Source: an uncultured Bacteroidales bacterium
Lineage (GTDB): Bacteria > Bacteroidota > Bacteroidia > Bacteroidales > Muribaculaceae
Direction of reading: 5' to 3'
NCBI GenBank assembly: GCA_947177325.1
Contig: CAMWUH010000068.1
Location: forward strand, 1-9,042
DNA length: 9,042 nt
Position numbers and translations under genes: made by a program. This document shows positions 1-6,241 of the stretch, piece after piece. Positions within the stretch are counted from its first letter, which is position 1; every line of letters starts with the position of its first letter. The notes below the pieces were generated by a model that had not been told where the DNA came from, did no database searches, and saw nothing but the letters and a program-made list of their open reading frames with translations.

Positions 1-24
1 ATCGACCTGCAAGGTGCATTTTAG

Positions 25-57
25 TTTGGGTATATAAGGAATAATTTCGTAAATTTG
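25..57 (+). promoter_or_regulatory. Bacteroidetes-type promoter for the DUF1599-DoxX operon
   Basis: A TTTG at 25-28 and TAAATTTG at 50-57 match the primary sigma-factor consensus of Bacteroidetes (TTTG at -33, TAnnTTTG at -7), with a 21-nt spacer. Transcription would start a few bases after 57, around 62-65, leaving a leader of about 220 nt before the DUF1599 start at 285. No other TAnnTTTG lies between here and that start, so this is the best candidate for the operon promoter. Confidence 0.65.
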
Positions 58-96
58 CGGAAATAAGTAACTGTTGAAAATTCTATTATACTATAT

Positions 97-265
97 GTGA
101 GGTGGTAAATGAGCGAAACAGTTTGAAAAAGAAGTTTCTTTCTACGAAAGCACTTCCGCGATGAGGCGGAATGACTGACGAAACTTTAGATTTTAGCCTG
201 TTTACACCCGCAGAAAGCATACAAGATTTCGATTAAAGGTTACTTCAGCATAATTTTTACCTCAC
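97..265 (+). promoter_or_regulatory. Structured 5' leader / candidate cis-regulatory RNA
   Basis: This non-coding stretch between the promoter and the DUF1599 gene has several complementary segments. GGTGGTAAA (101-109) pairs with TTTACACC (201-208) over 8 bp with one bulged G. Inside it, 120-124 pairs with 181-185. GAAGT/ACTTC (131-135/152-156) is stacked on CTTTC/GAAAG (138-142/146-150) with a TAC loop, and TTCCGC/GCGGAA (154-159/166-171) is next to it. GTGAGGT (97-103) is also perfectly complementary to ACCTCAC (259-265), which lies 19 nt before the start codon and would compete with the 101-109 pairing. I do not recognise it as TPP, cobalamin, SAM, FMN, preQ1, SRP RNA, RNase P or tmRNA. 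It could be a regulatory leader or an independent small RNA such as a 6S-like RNA. It has no terminator-like T-run at its 3' end, which favours a leader. Confidence 0.4.
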
Positions 266-284
266 AACAATAATCTCAATCATA

Positions 285-836
285 ATGGACTCCACTACTC
301 AGCAATTTGATAAGGCAATTGCCACTTGCAGAAACATTTTTATAGACAAGCTCAATGATTATGGAGCGTCGTGGCGCATCATGCGCCCTTCATCGGTCAC
401 TGACCAATTGCTGATTAAGGCTAATCGCATTCGCTCGCTTGAGGTTAAAGGTAACGCCATGATCAACGAGGGTACGTTTGGAGAATTTGTTGCGCTTGTC
501 AATTATGGTATCATAGCTCTTATTCAAATAAATAAAGGATGGGCCGACCGTAAAGATCTTAGCGTTGAAGAGGCTACAAGCCTATATGACTCGCTGATGG
601 GGGAGACCCGAGCGCTTATGCTCAAGAAAAATCATGACTATGACGAAATTTGGCGCAAGATGAGAGTCAGCTCTTACACTGACATCATCCTGACCAAGTT
701 GATGCGCATCAAGGAGATTGAAGATAATGACGGCTCGACAAAAATTTCAGAGGGGGTAGACTCTAACGTGATGGACATAATTAATTACGCTATGTTTGCC
801 ATTATCAAAGAACAGGAGAAACAAGCTACTGCATAG
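285..836 (+). CDS. DUF1599 (nucleotide modification associated domain) protein, two tandem repeats
   Basis: Small, probably cytosolic 183-aa protein of unknown biochemical role. It carries two copies of one helical unit about 93 residues apart. D25-Y26, W30, M33-R34, S36-S37, T39-D40, R48-I49, E62-G63 and N73-Y74 correspond to D118-Y119, W123, M126-R127, S129-S130, T132-D133, R141-I142, E156-G157 and N167-Y168. This pattern is that of the DUF1599 family (Pfam PF07659, named from nucleotide-modification gene neighbourhoods). The acidic and basic conserved residues would suit nucleotide binding, but that is inference. The ATG at 285 follows an A-rich untranslated stretch with no Shine-Dalgarno, which is normal for Bacteroidetes. 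The stop is 2 nt from the DoxX gene, so the two are co-translated. I recall this neighbour pair as conserved in Bacteroidales. Function in this operon is not known. Confidence 0.85.
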   Translation: MDSTTQQFDKAIATCRNIFIDKLNDYGASWRIMRPSSVTDQLLIKANRIRSLEVKGNAMINEGTFGEFVALVNYGIIALIQINKGWADRKDLSVEEATSLYDSLMGETRALMLKKNHDYDEIWRKMRVSSYTDIILTKLMRIKEIEDNDGSTKISEGVDSNVMDIINYAMFAIIKEQEKQATA

Positions 837-838
837 AA

Positions 839-2281
839 ATGAGCCAAGATAACGAATCATCTCCGCAATCGGAAATAGCCGAAACCGGCGCTATCTCAAC
901 TGAGGATAAAAACGTGGCGGCGAAAAACGGGAATGAGCCGGAATCGCCGGTTAATATAATCGGAGCTACCTCTGCTTCAACTAAGGAAAATACTGAGGAG
1001 GGGCAACCGGAGAAGTTGCAGCCACCATTGGCGGCTAAAATCGTTACCATTCTGTTGCGAATTGTAGTTGGAGGAGTCTTTATTGCATCAGGTTTCACCA
1101 AGGCAATTGACCCTTGGGGTTTTATCTATAAGATTGAGGATTATCTTAACGTTTGGGGGATAGGTGTTCCACGGTCAATTATCTTTGTTGGAGCCGTTGG
1201 GCTTTCGGCTTATGAGTTTTTGTTCGGAGCAATGTTGGTTTTAGGAGCCTATCGTCGCACATCGGTAAGAGCTTTAATGCTGACAATGCTGTTTATGTTG
1301 CCACTGACGGCCTATATTGCCATTGCCAATCCGGTTGCTGACTGCGGATGTTTTGGCGAATGGCTCTTGCTCTCCAATTGGGCTACCTTTGGCAAGAATA
1401 TTGTGATTACTGCAATGTTAGTGTGGCTATGGCGCTACAACTTTAGGATTAAATGGGCATTCGTCAGGCCTTCGCTCCAATGGGTTGCAGCCACAGCCTG
1501 CGCCATCTACCTAATCATAATAGCAGGGTATGGTTACATGGTTCAGCCATTGATTGATTTCCGACCTTATCCGGTGGGTAAATCGCCCTGGGAGGAAGCC
1601 GACAATGAAGTTGACTTGGCCCGGGATGCTATATTTTTATATGAGAAAGATGGCGTAACTGCACAATTTACGATTGACAATCTGCCTGATTCGACTTGGG
1701 AATTTGTTGAACGCCAATTACCTGCCTCGATTTCTGACACAATAGGTTCAGATAATGCGATTGTATTGTATGATGGCGATGAAGAGGTTACTTACTTAGC
1801 TGAAGAAGCTGAATCGCCCGTTTTGCTCATCACCATTCCCGAGCCTGCCAATGTTGACATAGCTACGATTTATCCGCTCAACGAGTTGTCGAGCATCGTT
1901 CAGGGTCAGGGAGGCACCACGTTTGCGCTAATCTCGGGAAGCGAAGCCGCCCGAAATGCTTGGGCCGACATATCAATGGCTGACTACGATATGCTGAACT
2001 GCGAAGACACTTCGCTCAAATCAATGGTAAGAGGCAATCCGGGAGTGGTGATCATTGAAGACGGTGTTATAAAGCTAAAACGGTCGGCCTCCTCAATTCC
2101 TGTGGAATGGCTTGAACAGGTTCATTCTGAAGATGAATTTGCTCAACTGCTTGACAAAATGACAATATCGACAACGTTATTGCGCAACGTCACCTATCTT
2201 TTGGGCGGCTTATTACTCATTTTGATAATCGCTTCTCTGAAATTCAATAAATTTGCCCGTAAATCCAAAAAAAATAGTTAA
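839..2281 (+). CDS. BT_3928-like DoxX-family inner-membrane protein with periplasmic C-terminal domain
   Basis: Membrane protein of 480 aa. Residues 1-62 are polar, acidic and probably disordered. Hydrophobic segments lie at about 66-89, 112-137, 143-165, 184-199 and 214-235, forming a DoxX/MauE-like core. D168-C-G-C-F-G173 after the third segment is the cysteine motif seen in MauE/DoxX relatives linked to thiol redox chemistry. Residues 236-446 should be periplasmic. The part from about 327 to 415 reads like a thioredoxin fold, with a GNPGVVIIEDGVIK stretch at 399-412 resembling the cis-Pro hairpin, but no CxxC. A last hydrophobic segment is at 448-467, followed by a basic tail. The start sits 2 nt after the upstream stop. 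Relatives as I recall them begin close to the first membrane segment, so the 60-residue extension is unusual; a TTG at codon 60 is an alternative start. Redox partner function is inferred, not shown. Confidence 0.8.
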   Translation: MSQDNESSPQSEIAETGAISTEDKNVAAKNGNEPESPVNIIGATSASTKENTEEGQPEKLQPPLAAKIVTILLRIVVGGVFIASGFTKAIDPWGFIYKIEDYLNVWGIGVPRSIIFVGAVGLSAYEFLFGAMLVLGAYRRTSVRALMLTMLFMLPLTAYIAIANPVADCGCFGEWLLLSNWATFGKNIVITAMLVWLWRYNFRIKWAFVRPSLQWVAATACAIYLIIIAGYGYMVQPLIDFRPYPVGKSPWEEADNEVDLARDAIFLYEKDGVTAQFTIDNLPDSTWEFVERQLPASISDTIGSDNAIVLYDGDEEVTYLAEEAESPVLLITIPEPANVDIATIYPLNELSSIVQGQGGTTFALISGSEAARNAWADISMADYDMLNCEDTSLKSMVRGNPGVVIIEDGVIKLKRSASSIPVEWLEQVHSEDEFAQLLDKMTISTTLLRNVTYLLGGLLLILIIASLKFNKFARKSKKNS

Positions 2282-2286
2282 CTTTG
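2253..2286 (+). promoter_or_regulatory. Probable internal promoter for tpiA
   Basis: TAACTTTG at 2279-2286 is a full match to the Bacteroidetes -7 element TAnnTTTG, and its first three bases are the stop codon of the DoxX gene. The closest -33 candidate, TTG at 2253-2255 (within TTTG 2252-2255), is 23 nt away, slightly longer than usual. Transcription would start near 2292, giving a leader of about 60 nt with a weak GGG(C)GAG/CTCCCC hairpin at 2300-2318. Separate transcription would fit tpiA being a highly expressed glycolytic gene. Confidence 0.45.
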
Positions 2287-2354
2287 TGGAAAGAAAATCG
2301 GGCGAGTAATTTCTCCCCAGAAATCGCATCATTTAATTAAAAAATATATCGATC

Positions 2355-3110
2355 ATGAGAAAAAAAATTGTAGCCGGTAACTGGAAAATGAACACCACCC
2401 TCGGCGAAGGTGTAGGTCTGGCAAAGGATGTAAATGAAGCTCTCAAAAACGCCACTCCCAAATGCGATGTTATCATCTGCGTGCCTTTTACTCACCTTGC
2501 ACCCGTTAACGATGTAATCGACCAAAACAAGCTCGGTCTTGGTGCTGAAAACTGTGCTGACCACGTTAAAGGCGCTTACACCGGAGAGATTTCTGCTGAA
2601 ATGGTTGCTTCAACCGGTGCTAAATATGTTATTCTCGGCCACTCGGAGCGCCGTCAATACTACGGTGAAACTTCTGAAACTCTCAAAGAGAAAGTTAACC
2701 TCGCGCTGGCCAACAATCTTACACCTATCTTCTGCATCGGTGAAGTGCTTGAAGAACGTGAAAACGGCACTTACCACGACGTGGTTAAAAACCAAATCGT
2801 TGAAGCCCTCTTTGACCTCTCTGCTGAAGATTTCGGCAAAATCATTCTCGCTTACGAACCCGTTTGGGCAATTGGTACAGGCAAAACCGCTACTGACGAC
2901 CAAGCAGAAGAAATCCACGCTTACATCCGTGGCGTGATTGCCGACAAATATGGCAAAGAAGTAGCTGACAACACTTCAATTCTCTACGGCGGCAGCTGCA
3001 AACCCTCTAACGCCGCACAACTCTTCGCTAAACCAAATGTTGACGGTGGCCTCATTGGCGGCGCTGCTCTCGACGCTCAATCATTCATGGGCATCGTAAA
3101 CGCATTCTAA
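2355..3110 (+). CDS. tpiA: Triosephosphate isomerase
   Basis: Interconverts dihydroxyacetone phosphate and glyceraldehyde 3-phosphate in cytosolic glycolysis and gluconeogenesis. At 251 aa it is full length, a single TIM barrel. The catalytic set is complete: N9 and K11 in GNWKMN, H96 in GHSERR, and E168 in AYEPVWAIGTGK, whose end (171-177) is the mobile active-site loop 6. The phosphate-binding YGGS (211-214) and GGLIGGAAL (231-239) are also present. The ATG at 2355 follows an AT-rich leader without Shine-Dalgarno and places the GNWKMN motif at the usual distance from the N-terminus. The gene is preceded by a probable promoter of its own and followed by a strong hairpin. Codon choice looks more biased than in the neighbours, with many AAC, GAA, CTC and GCT codons, as expected for a highly expressed gene. 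Confidence 0.98.
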   Translation: MRKKIVAGNWKMNTTLGEGVGLAKDVNEALKNATPKCDVIICVPFTHLAPVNDVIDQNKLGLGAENCADHVKGAYTGEISAEMVASTGAKYVILGHSERRQYYGETSETLKEKVNLALANNLTPIFCIGEVLEERENGTYHDVVKNQIVEALFDLSAEDFGKIILAYEPVWAIGTGKTATDDQAEEIHAYIRGVIADKYGKEVADNTSILYGGSCKPSNAAQLFAKPNVDGGLIGGAALDAQSFMGIVNAF

Positions 3111-3135
3111 TTACTCAACTATCACAACCTATAAT

Positions 3136-3192
3136 AAGGGCGACAATATAAAGGTGGATTGCCTGAAGATTGTCGCCCTTGCTTTTATCTTT
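3136..3192 (+). terminator. Hairpin after tpiA (terminator or attenuator)
   Basis: AAGGGCGACAAT at 3136-3147 and ATTGTCGCCCTT at 3169-3180 form a perfect 12-bp stem with a 21-nt loop, followed by a T-rich but interrupted tract (GCTTTTATCTTT). It lies 25 nt after the tpiA stop and ends just before the SPOR gene start at 3203. It could be a partial terminator that lowers expression of SPOR and folE relative to tpiA, or a 3'-end stabiliser. The broken T-tract argues against complete termination. Confidence 0.6.
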
Positions 3193-3202
3193 ATTCGAAA
3201 AC

Positions 3203-3739
3203 ATGACAAAACTTAAGCTACCGGTTTCATTGCTGTTGGCAGCGATAGGCTGCTCAATGACTCTTCGCGCCGAAGTCAACGACTCAACAATCGTTGACCG
3301 ACTCAACTCGGCCGGAACCATCAAAATTGACCAACCCGCATCGCTTGGCAGCCGTCTTGGCAAAGGTAGCGACAATGTAATCGTGGCCACCGTTGTCGCC
3401 GACTCAATCGGCTCTAACAAGCTTGAGGCAGAGATTGCAGAGAAGCAGGATAACGCGCCACAAGCAGCTGCTACTAAAAAAGTAGCCGGCTATCGCGTGC
3501 AAGTATTTTCTGACAATAATCCTCGCACGGCCAAAGCTGAGGCTCGAGCCAAAGCTAAGGAACTGGCCAATGCGCTGCCTTATAAAACCTACGTAGTGTT
3601 TACGGCTCCTTACTGGCGTTTGCGTGTAGGCGATTTCACTTCAAAGGAAGAAGCCGAGGTGGCAGCCACTCGCATCAAAAAGAAGTTTCCCGGCTACTCG
3701 GCCGAAATCCGTATCGTACGCGACAAAATCAACCACTAA
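3203..3739 (+). CDS. Exported SPOR-domain protein
   Basis: Encodes a 178-aa exported protein with a peptidoglycan-binding SPOR domain. SPOR domains bind glycan strands lacking stem peptides, mostly at division sites. I choose ATG 3203. The frame is open up to a TTG at 3170, but that TTG lies in the 3' arm of the upstream hairpin and would put a hydrophobic stretch ahead of the signal. From 3203 the protein begins with a signal peptide (MTKLK, then a hydrophobic run), cleaved either after about residue 23 (LRA) or at the cysteine in AAIGC if it is a weak lipobox. Residues about 25-90 are a polar linker. The SPOR domain spans about 94-174: a GYRVQVFS strand, an A/K/E-rich helix, WRLRVGDF and a second helix containing a run of lysines. 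The gene sits between tpiA and folE with no other function evident. Confidence 0.85.
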   Translation: MTKLKLPVSLLLAAIGCSMTLRAEVNDSTIVDRLNSAGTIKIDQPASLGSRLGKGSDNVIVATVVADSIGSNKLEAEIAEKQDNAPQAAATKKVAGYRVQVFSDNNPRTAKAEARAKAKELANALPYKTYVVFTAPYWRLRVGDFTSKEEAEVAATRIKKKFPGYSAEIRIVRDKINH

Positions 3740-3776
3740 CTAAAGCATTCAGTTTTATCAGAACGCTATCTCCGGC

Positions 3777-4364
3777 ATGTCAACTCTAACCAATAATACT
3801 GAAAACCAAACTATCAATAAAATTGCGGAGCATTACGCCGAAATCATTAAATTGATAGGGGAGGACCTCGACCGTGAAGGCCTTGTTAAAACTCCTATGC
3901 GAGCTGCCAAAGCGCTCTACTATGCCACCTCAGGCTATCGCAGCGATGAAGACGCAGTGGTCAATGAAGCCGTGTTCACTCACGATGGCTCACGCATGAT
4001 TATCGTAAAAGACATTGAGTTTTACTCGTTTTGCGAACATCACATTCTACCCTTCTTCGGCACAATCTCCGTTGGGTATATCCCTGACGGGAAAATCATT
4101 GGTCTAAGCAAAGTAGCCCGGCTGGTCAATATTTATGCCCGCCGACTACAAGTGCAGGAGCGACTGACCGAGCAAGTGTGCCAAACGTTGATGCAACGGC
4201 TGAATGCAAAAGGAGTAATCGTGGCATGCAATGCCCAACATCTGTGCATGAAGATGCGGGGCGTTGAGAAACAAGATTCTTCAACTACCACCACAGCCTA
4301 TTCAGGAGTATTTGAGTCTGACCGTAATCTACGTTCCGAGTTTTTTGAAGCATTAAAGGTGTAA
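3777..4364 (+). CDS. folE: GTP cyclohydrolase I
   Basis: Converts GTP to 7,8-dihydroneopterin triphosphate and formate, the first step of folate synthesis; the product also feeds queuosine-type pathways. The protein is 195 aa, cytosolic and probably a toroidal decamer. The zinc ligands are visible as C86 and H89 in FCEHH and C157 in QHLCMKMRGVEKQ; H88, H155 and R161 are the neighbouring active-site residues. LDREGLVKTPMRAAKA (31-46) is the conserved N-terminal helix. The ATG at 3777 is 37 nt after the SPOR stop. No TAnnTTTG lies in that gap, so the gene is probably read through from upstream. It is the last gene of the rightward run and is followed by a strong terminator. Confidence 0.97.
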   Translation: MSTLTNNTENQTINKIAEHYAEIIKLIGEDLDREGLVKTPMRAAKALYYATSGYRSDEDAVVNEAVFTHDGSRMIIVKDIEFYSFCEHHILPFFGTISVGYIPDGKIIGLSKVARLVNIYARRLQVQERLTEQVCQTLMQRLNAKGVIVACNAQHLCMKMRGVEKQDSSTTTTAYSGVFESDRNLRSEFFEALKV

Positions 4365-4386
4365 GTCAACTCGATTGATAAGCAAT

Positions 4387-4427
4387 AAAAAAAGAAAGCG
4401 ATCACATAATTGACGCTTTCTTTTTTT
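4387..4427. terminator. Bidirectional intrinsic terminator between folE and the S4 gene
   Basis: A 14-bp perfect inverted repeat: A7-G-AAA-GCG at 4387-4400 and CGC-TTT-C-T7 at 4414-4427. TCA/TGA inside the 13-nt loop (4402-4404/4411-4413) can extend it. Each strand has a stem ending in a T-run, so it can stop transcription from folE (+) and from the rplY-pth-S4 operon (-). It lies 22 nt after the folE stop and 20 nt beyond the stop of the S4 gene. Confidence 0.9.
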
Positions 4428-4447
4428 GTGGGGAAGAGAAAAGAGGA

Positions 4448-4924
4448 TTAGTTATTCTCGATATCAAAATCGTCGTCGAGAAAATCGTCGTCGAAGTCAA
4501 ATTCATCAAAGCCGAATTCAAATGAGTTGTCGCCCATCTCCTCGGCAAAGCGCTGAAGCTCTCGGCCCTCACGCTTGGTGGGGCGACCGAGACCTTTTCG
4601 ACGGTCGACAAATCCGCTGATTTTCACAACGTCGAGCAAATCATATTGCGACTTCGGAGTTATGTTAATCAAATAATCGGGCACGAGTTTCGCGCCAAGC
4701 CGGTTTTCGGTCAGCGCTTTAACCTCAAATGAATATGTGACCGGAGGTTTGCGCACATGGATTTTATCGCCGACCTTTATCAGGCGCGACGGCTTCACTA
4801 CTACACCCGGAGCCTCACCAACTGTGACACGCCCCTTTTTGCAAGCATCGGTAGCAATGGTGCGCGTTTTGAAAATGCGCATGGCCCAAAGCCACTTATC
4901 GACACGTTCTTCTGATTTTGGCAT
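4448..4924 (-). CDS. hslR: Hsp15-like S4-domain RNA-binding protein
   Basis: Cytosolic 158-aa protein of the heat shock protein 15 family. E. coli Hsp15 binds stalled free 50S subunits carrying nascent chain with tRNA. The S4 fold spans about residues 6-68, starting with RVDKWLWAMRIFKTRTIATD and including GDKIHV. The later KGLGRPTKREGRELQRF (110-126) matches the basic C-terminal segment of the family. Residues 134-158 are an extreme acidic and aromatic tail, with D and F in DDDF repeats, encoded by an imperfect 15-nt tandem repeat. That tail is not in E. coli Hsp15. The start is 29 nt after the pth stop, so it is the last gene of the rplY operon, and its role in rescuing stalled 50S complements peptidyl-tRNA hydrolase. 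The symbol is by homology. Confidence 0.85.
   Translation of the reverse strand: MPKSEERVDKWLWAMRIFKTRTIATDACKKGRVTVGEAPGVVVKPSRLIKVGDKIHVRKPPVTYSFEVKALTENRLGAKLVPDYLINITPKSQYDLLDVVKISGFVDRRKGLGRPTKREGRELQRFAEEMGDNSFEFGFDEFDFDDDFLDDDFDIENN
4466..4494 (-). repeat. Tandem 14-nt direct repeat within the acidic tail
   Basis: AAAATCGTCGTCGA occurs at 4466-4479 and again at 4481-4494, one base apart, giving a period of 15 nt or five codons. It keeps frame and encodes successive DDDF units of the S4 protein tail. The unit size makes it a possible site of length variation by slippage without frameshift. Confidence 0.75.
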
Positions 4925-4953
4925 ATTACGGAGAGATAATTGGGATTAGACGG

Positions 4954-5517
4954 TTATTTATTGTTGAAATCGCACATAGCTTTTTGCAAGCCGGCAAGCA
5001 CGAATTCCTTGATAGCGTCGACAGCTACGTCAATCCTGACAGGCAGTTTTTGGCGCTCATTGAGAGTGAAGCTGCCGAGCACATAACCAACTTGGCAACC
5101 ACGCGGAAAGTCGTTGCCAATGCCGAAGCGCAAGCGAGCATAAGCCTGAGTGCCGAGCATGGCAGCAATGTTTTTTAACCCGTTGTGGCCGGCATCAGAG
5201 CCTGATGGCTTGAGTCGAATGGCTCCGAAGGGGAGAGCCAGGTCATCGACTACGACAAGAATATTCTCAAGTTCGATTTTCTCTTTATCCTTCCAATATC
5301 TGACGGCATTGCCGCTGAGATTCATGAATGTAGAGGGTTTGAGCAAAATCATTTGTTTGTTCTTTAAGCGACATTGGGCTATGTCGCCATAGCGTTCGGT
5401 TTTAAAAGAAATGTTGGACGCCTCAGCTAAGGCATCCAACACTTTAAAACCAATGTTGTGACGGGTGGCCTCATATTCAGGCCCGATATTGCCCAACCCA
5501 ACAATGAGGTATTTCAT
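4954..5517 (-). CDS. pth: Peptidyl-tRNA hydrolase
   Basis: Cleaves the ester bond of peptidyl-tRNA that has dropped off ribosomes, recycling tRNA in the cytosol. The protein is 187 aa, standard length. All hallmark residues are present: N10 in VGLGNIG, catalytic H20 in TRHNIGF, N66 in TFMNLSG, D91 in VVVDDL, and H111-N112 in SDAGHNGLK. RFGIG at 130-134 is also typical. The ATG lies 10 nt downstream of the rplY stop, so it is translated from the same mRNA. rplY (ctc)-pth adjacency is widespread in bacteria. The intact gene should be essential. Confidence 0.97.
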   Translation of the reverse strand: MKYLIVGLGNIGPEYEATRHNIGFKVLDALAEASNISFKTERYGDIAQCRLKNKQMILLKPSTFMNLSGNAVRYWKDKEKIELENILVVVDDLALPFGAIRLKPSGSDAGHNGLKNIAAMLGTQAYARLRFGIGNDFPRGCQVGYVLGSFTLNERQKLPVRIDVAVDAIKEFVLAGLQKAMCDFNNK

Positions 5518-5527
5518 TTTTCAATGA

Positions 5528-6187
5528 TTATTTTTTAGCGGCGGCAGCAGCGGCAGCGGCACCACGAGCGGCACGTGTCAATTGAACGGCGCAAACAACA
5601 GCGTTTTTAGCGTTAACGAGTTCAAGACCATCGAAGCTTAACTCACCAACTTGGAGAGTTTTGCCGAGACCGAGGTTGTCAACATTGATGATAAGACGTT
5701 CGGGGATAGCTGAGTAGATAGCGCGCACTTTGAGTTTTTTCATTGACAAAGTGAGTTTACCACCGGCTTTAACACCTTCAGCGTGGCCTTCGAGCTTAAC
5801 GGGAACTTCAACGATAACAGGTTTCTTGTCGTTAACTTCGAGGAAGTCCATGTGGAGAATGTTGTCTTTAACGGGGTGGAATTGGATTTCTTTGAGGATA
5901 GCCATTTTTTTGCCACCATTGAAGTCCATTTCAACAGCGAAGATATCAGGAGTGTAAACGAGTTTACGCACAGCTTCGTTAGTAACAACGAGGTCAGTGG
6001 TAATCATACCTTTACCGTTTTCGATTTCAACGAGTTTTTCGCCGGGAGCGAGAGTTTTGTTGTAGGGGAGCTCAACGATTTCGCCACCGTTAAGCACTAC
6101 GGGGATTTTACCTTCTGAGCGAAGGGTTTTGGCTGCTTTTTTGCCGAGGTCGGTACGAGGCTCAGCTTTCAATTTAAAAATTTCCAT
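5528..6187 (-). CDS. rplY: 50S ribosomal protein L25 / general stress protein CTC
   Basis: Large-subunit protein that binds 5S rRNA. At 219 aa it is the long CTC/TL5 type, with an N-terminal 5S-binding L25 domain (about 1-90) and a C-terminal TL5/CTC beta domain (about 95-205). Recognisable segments are RTDLGKKAAKTLRSEGKIP (11-29), LKEIQFHPVKDNILHMDFLEV (98-118) around the domain boundary, and PERLIINVDNLGLGKTLQVG (162-181). The protein ends in an alanine-rich tail, A8-KK. It starts at ATG 6187 with an A-rich upstream stretch and no Shine-Dalgarno next to it. It is the first gene of the rplY-pth-S4 operon and has a strong promoter about 80 nt upstream. Confidence 0.96.
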   Translation of the reverse strand: MEIFKLKAEPRTDLGKKAAKTLRSEGKIPVVLNGGEIVELPYNKTLAPGEKLVEIENGKGMITTDLVVTNEAVRKLVYTPDIFAVEMDFNGGKKMAILKEIQFHPVKDNILHMDFLEVNDKKPVIVEVPVKLEGHAEGVKAGGKLTLSMKKLKVRAIYSAIPERLIINVDNLGLGKTLQVGELSFDGLELVNAKNAVVCAVQLTRAARGAAAAAAAAKK

Positions 6188-6216
6188 TTTGTTTGTTTAA
6201 TTAGTTGTGTTACTCA

Positions 6217-6237
6217 AAATTAAGTGCTCCTTAATTT
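6217..6237 (-). promoter_or_regulatory. Hairpin in the rplY 5' leader
   Basis: AAATTAAG (6217-6224) and CTTAATTT (6230-6237) form a perfect 8-bp stem with a 5-nt loop, 30 nt upstream of the rplY start. On the mRNA strand, AAGGAG, a Shine-Dalgarno-like sequence, sits in the stem-loop, but no start codon follows at a useful distance. A weaker CCC/GGG pairing is next to it (6238-6240/6248-6250). It could stabilise the mRNA or take part in ribosomal-protein feedback control; neither is shown. Confidence 0.35.
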
Positions 6238-6241
6238 CCCA

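Noticed and set aside
1..19. Possible start of a divergent gene on the - strand (ATG at 19-17, then H-L-A-G-R), where folP is often found beside this operon
   Set aside because: Only six codons are visible, no conserved motif falls inside, and no - strand TAnnTTTG lies upstream; position alone does not support a call.
109..126. Mini ORF MSETV preceded by GAGGTGG in the leader
   Set aside because: Five codons, and the purine-rich stretch is better explained as an arm of the leader helices; Bacteroidetes rarely use such sites.
2610..2918. Long ORF antisense to tpiA
   Set aside because: Produced by biased codon use of tpiA; the protein resembles nothing and there is no promoter.
3170..3202. 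TTG start extending the SPOR protein by 11 residues
   Set aside because: The TTG lies in the hairpin arm, and the ATG at 3203 begins a proper signal peptide directly.
4918..5178. ORF on the + strand across the S4-pth junction
   Set aside because: Antisense shadow of pth, crossing two confirmed genes on the other strand.
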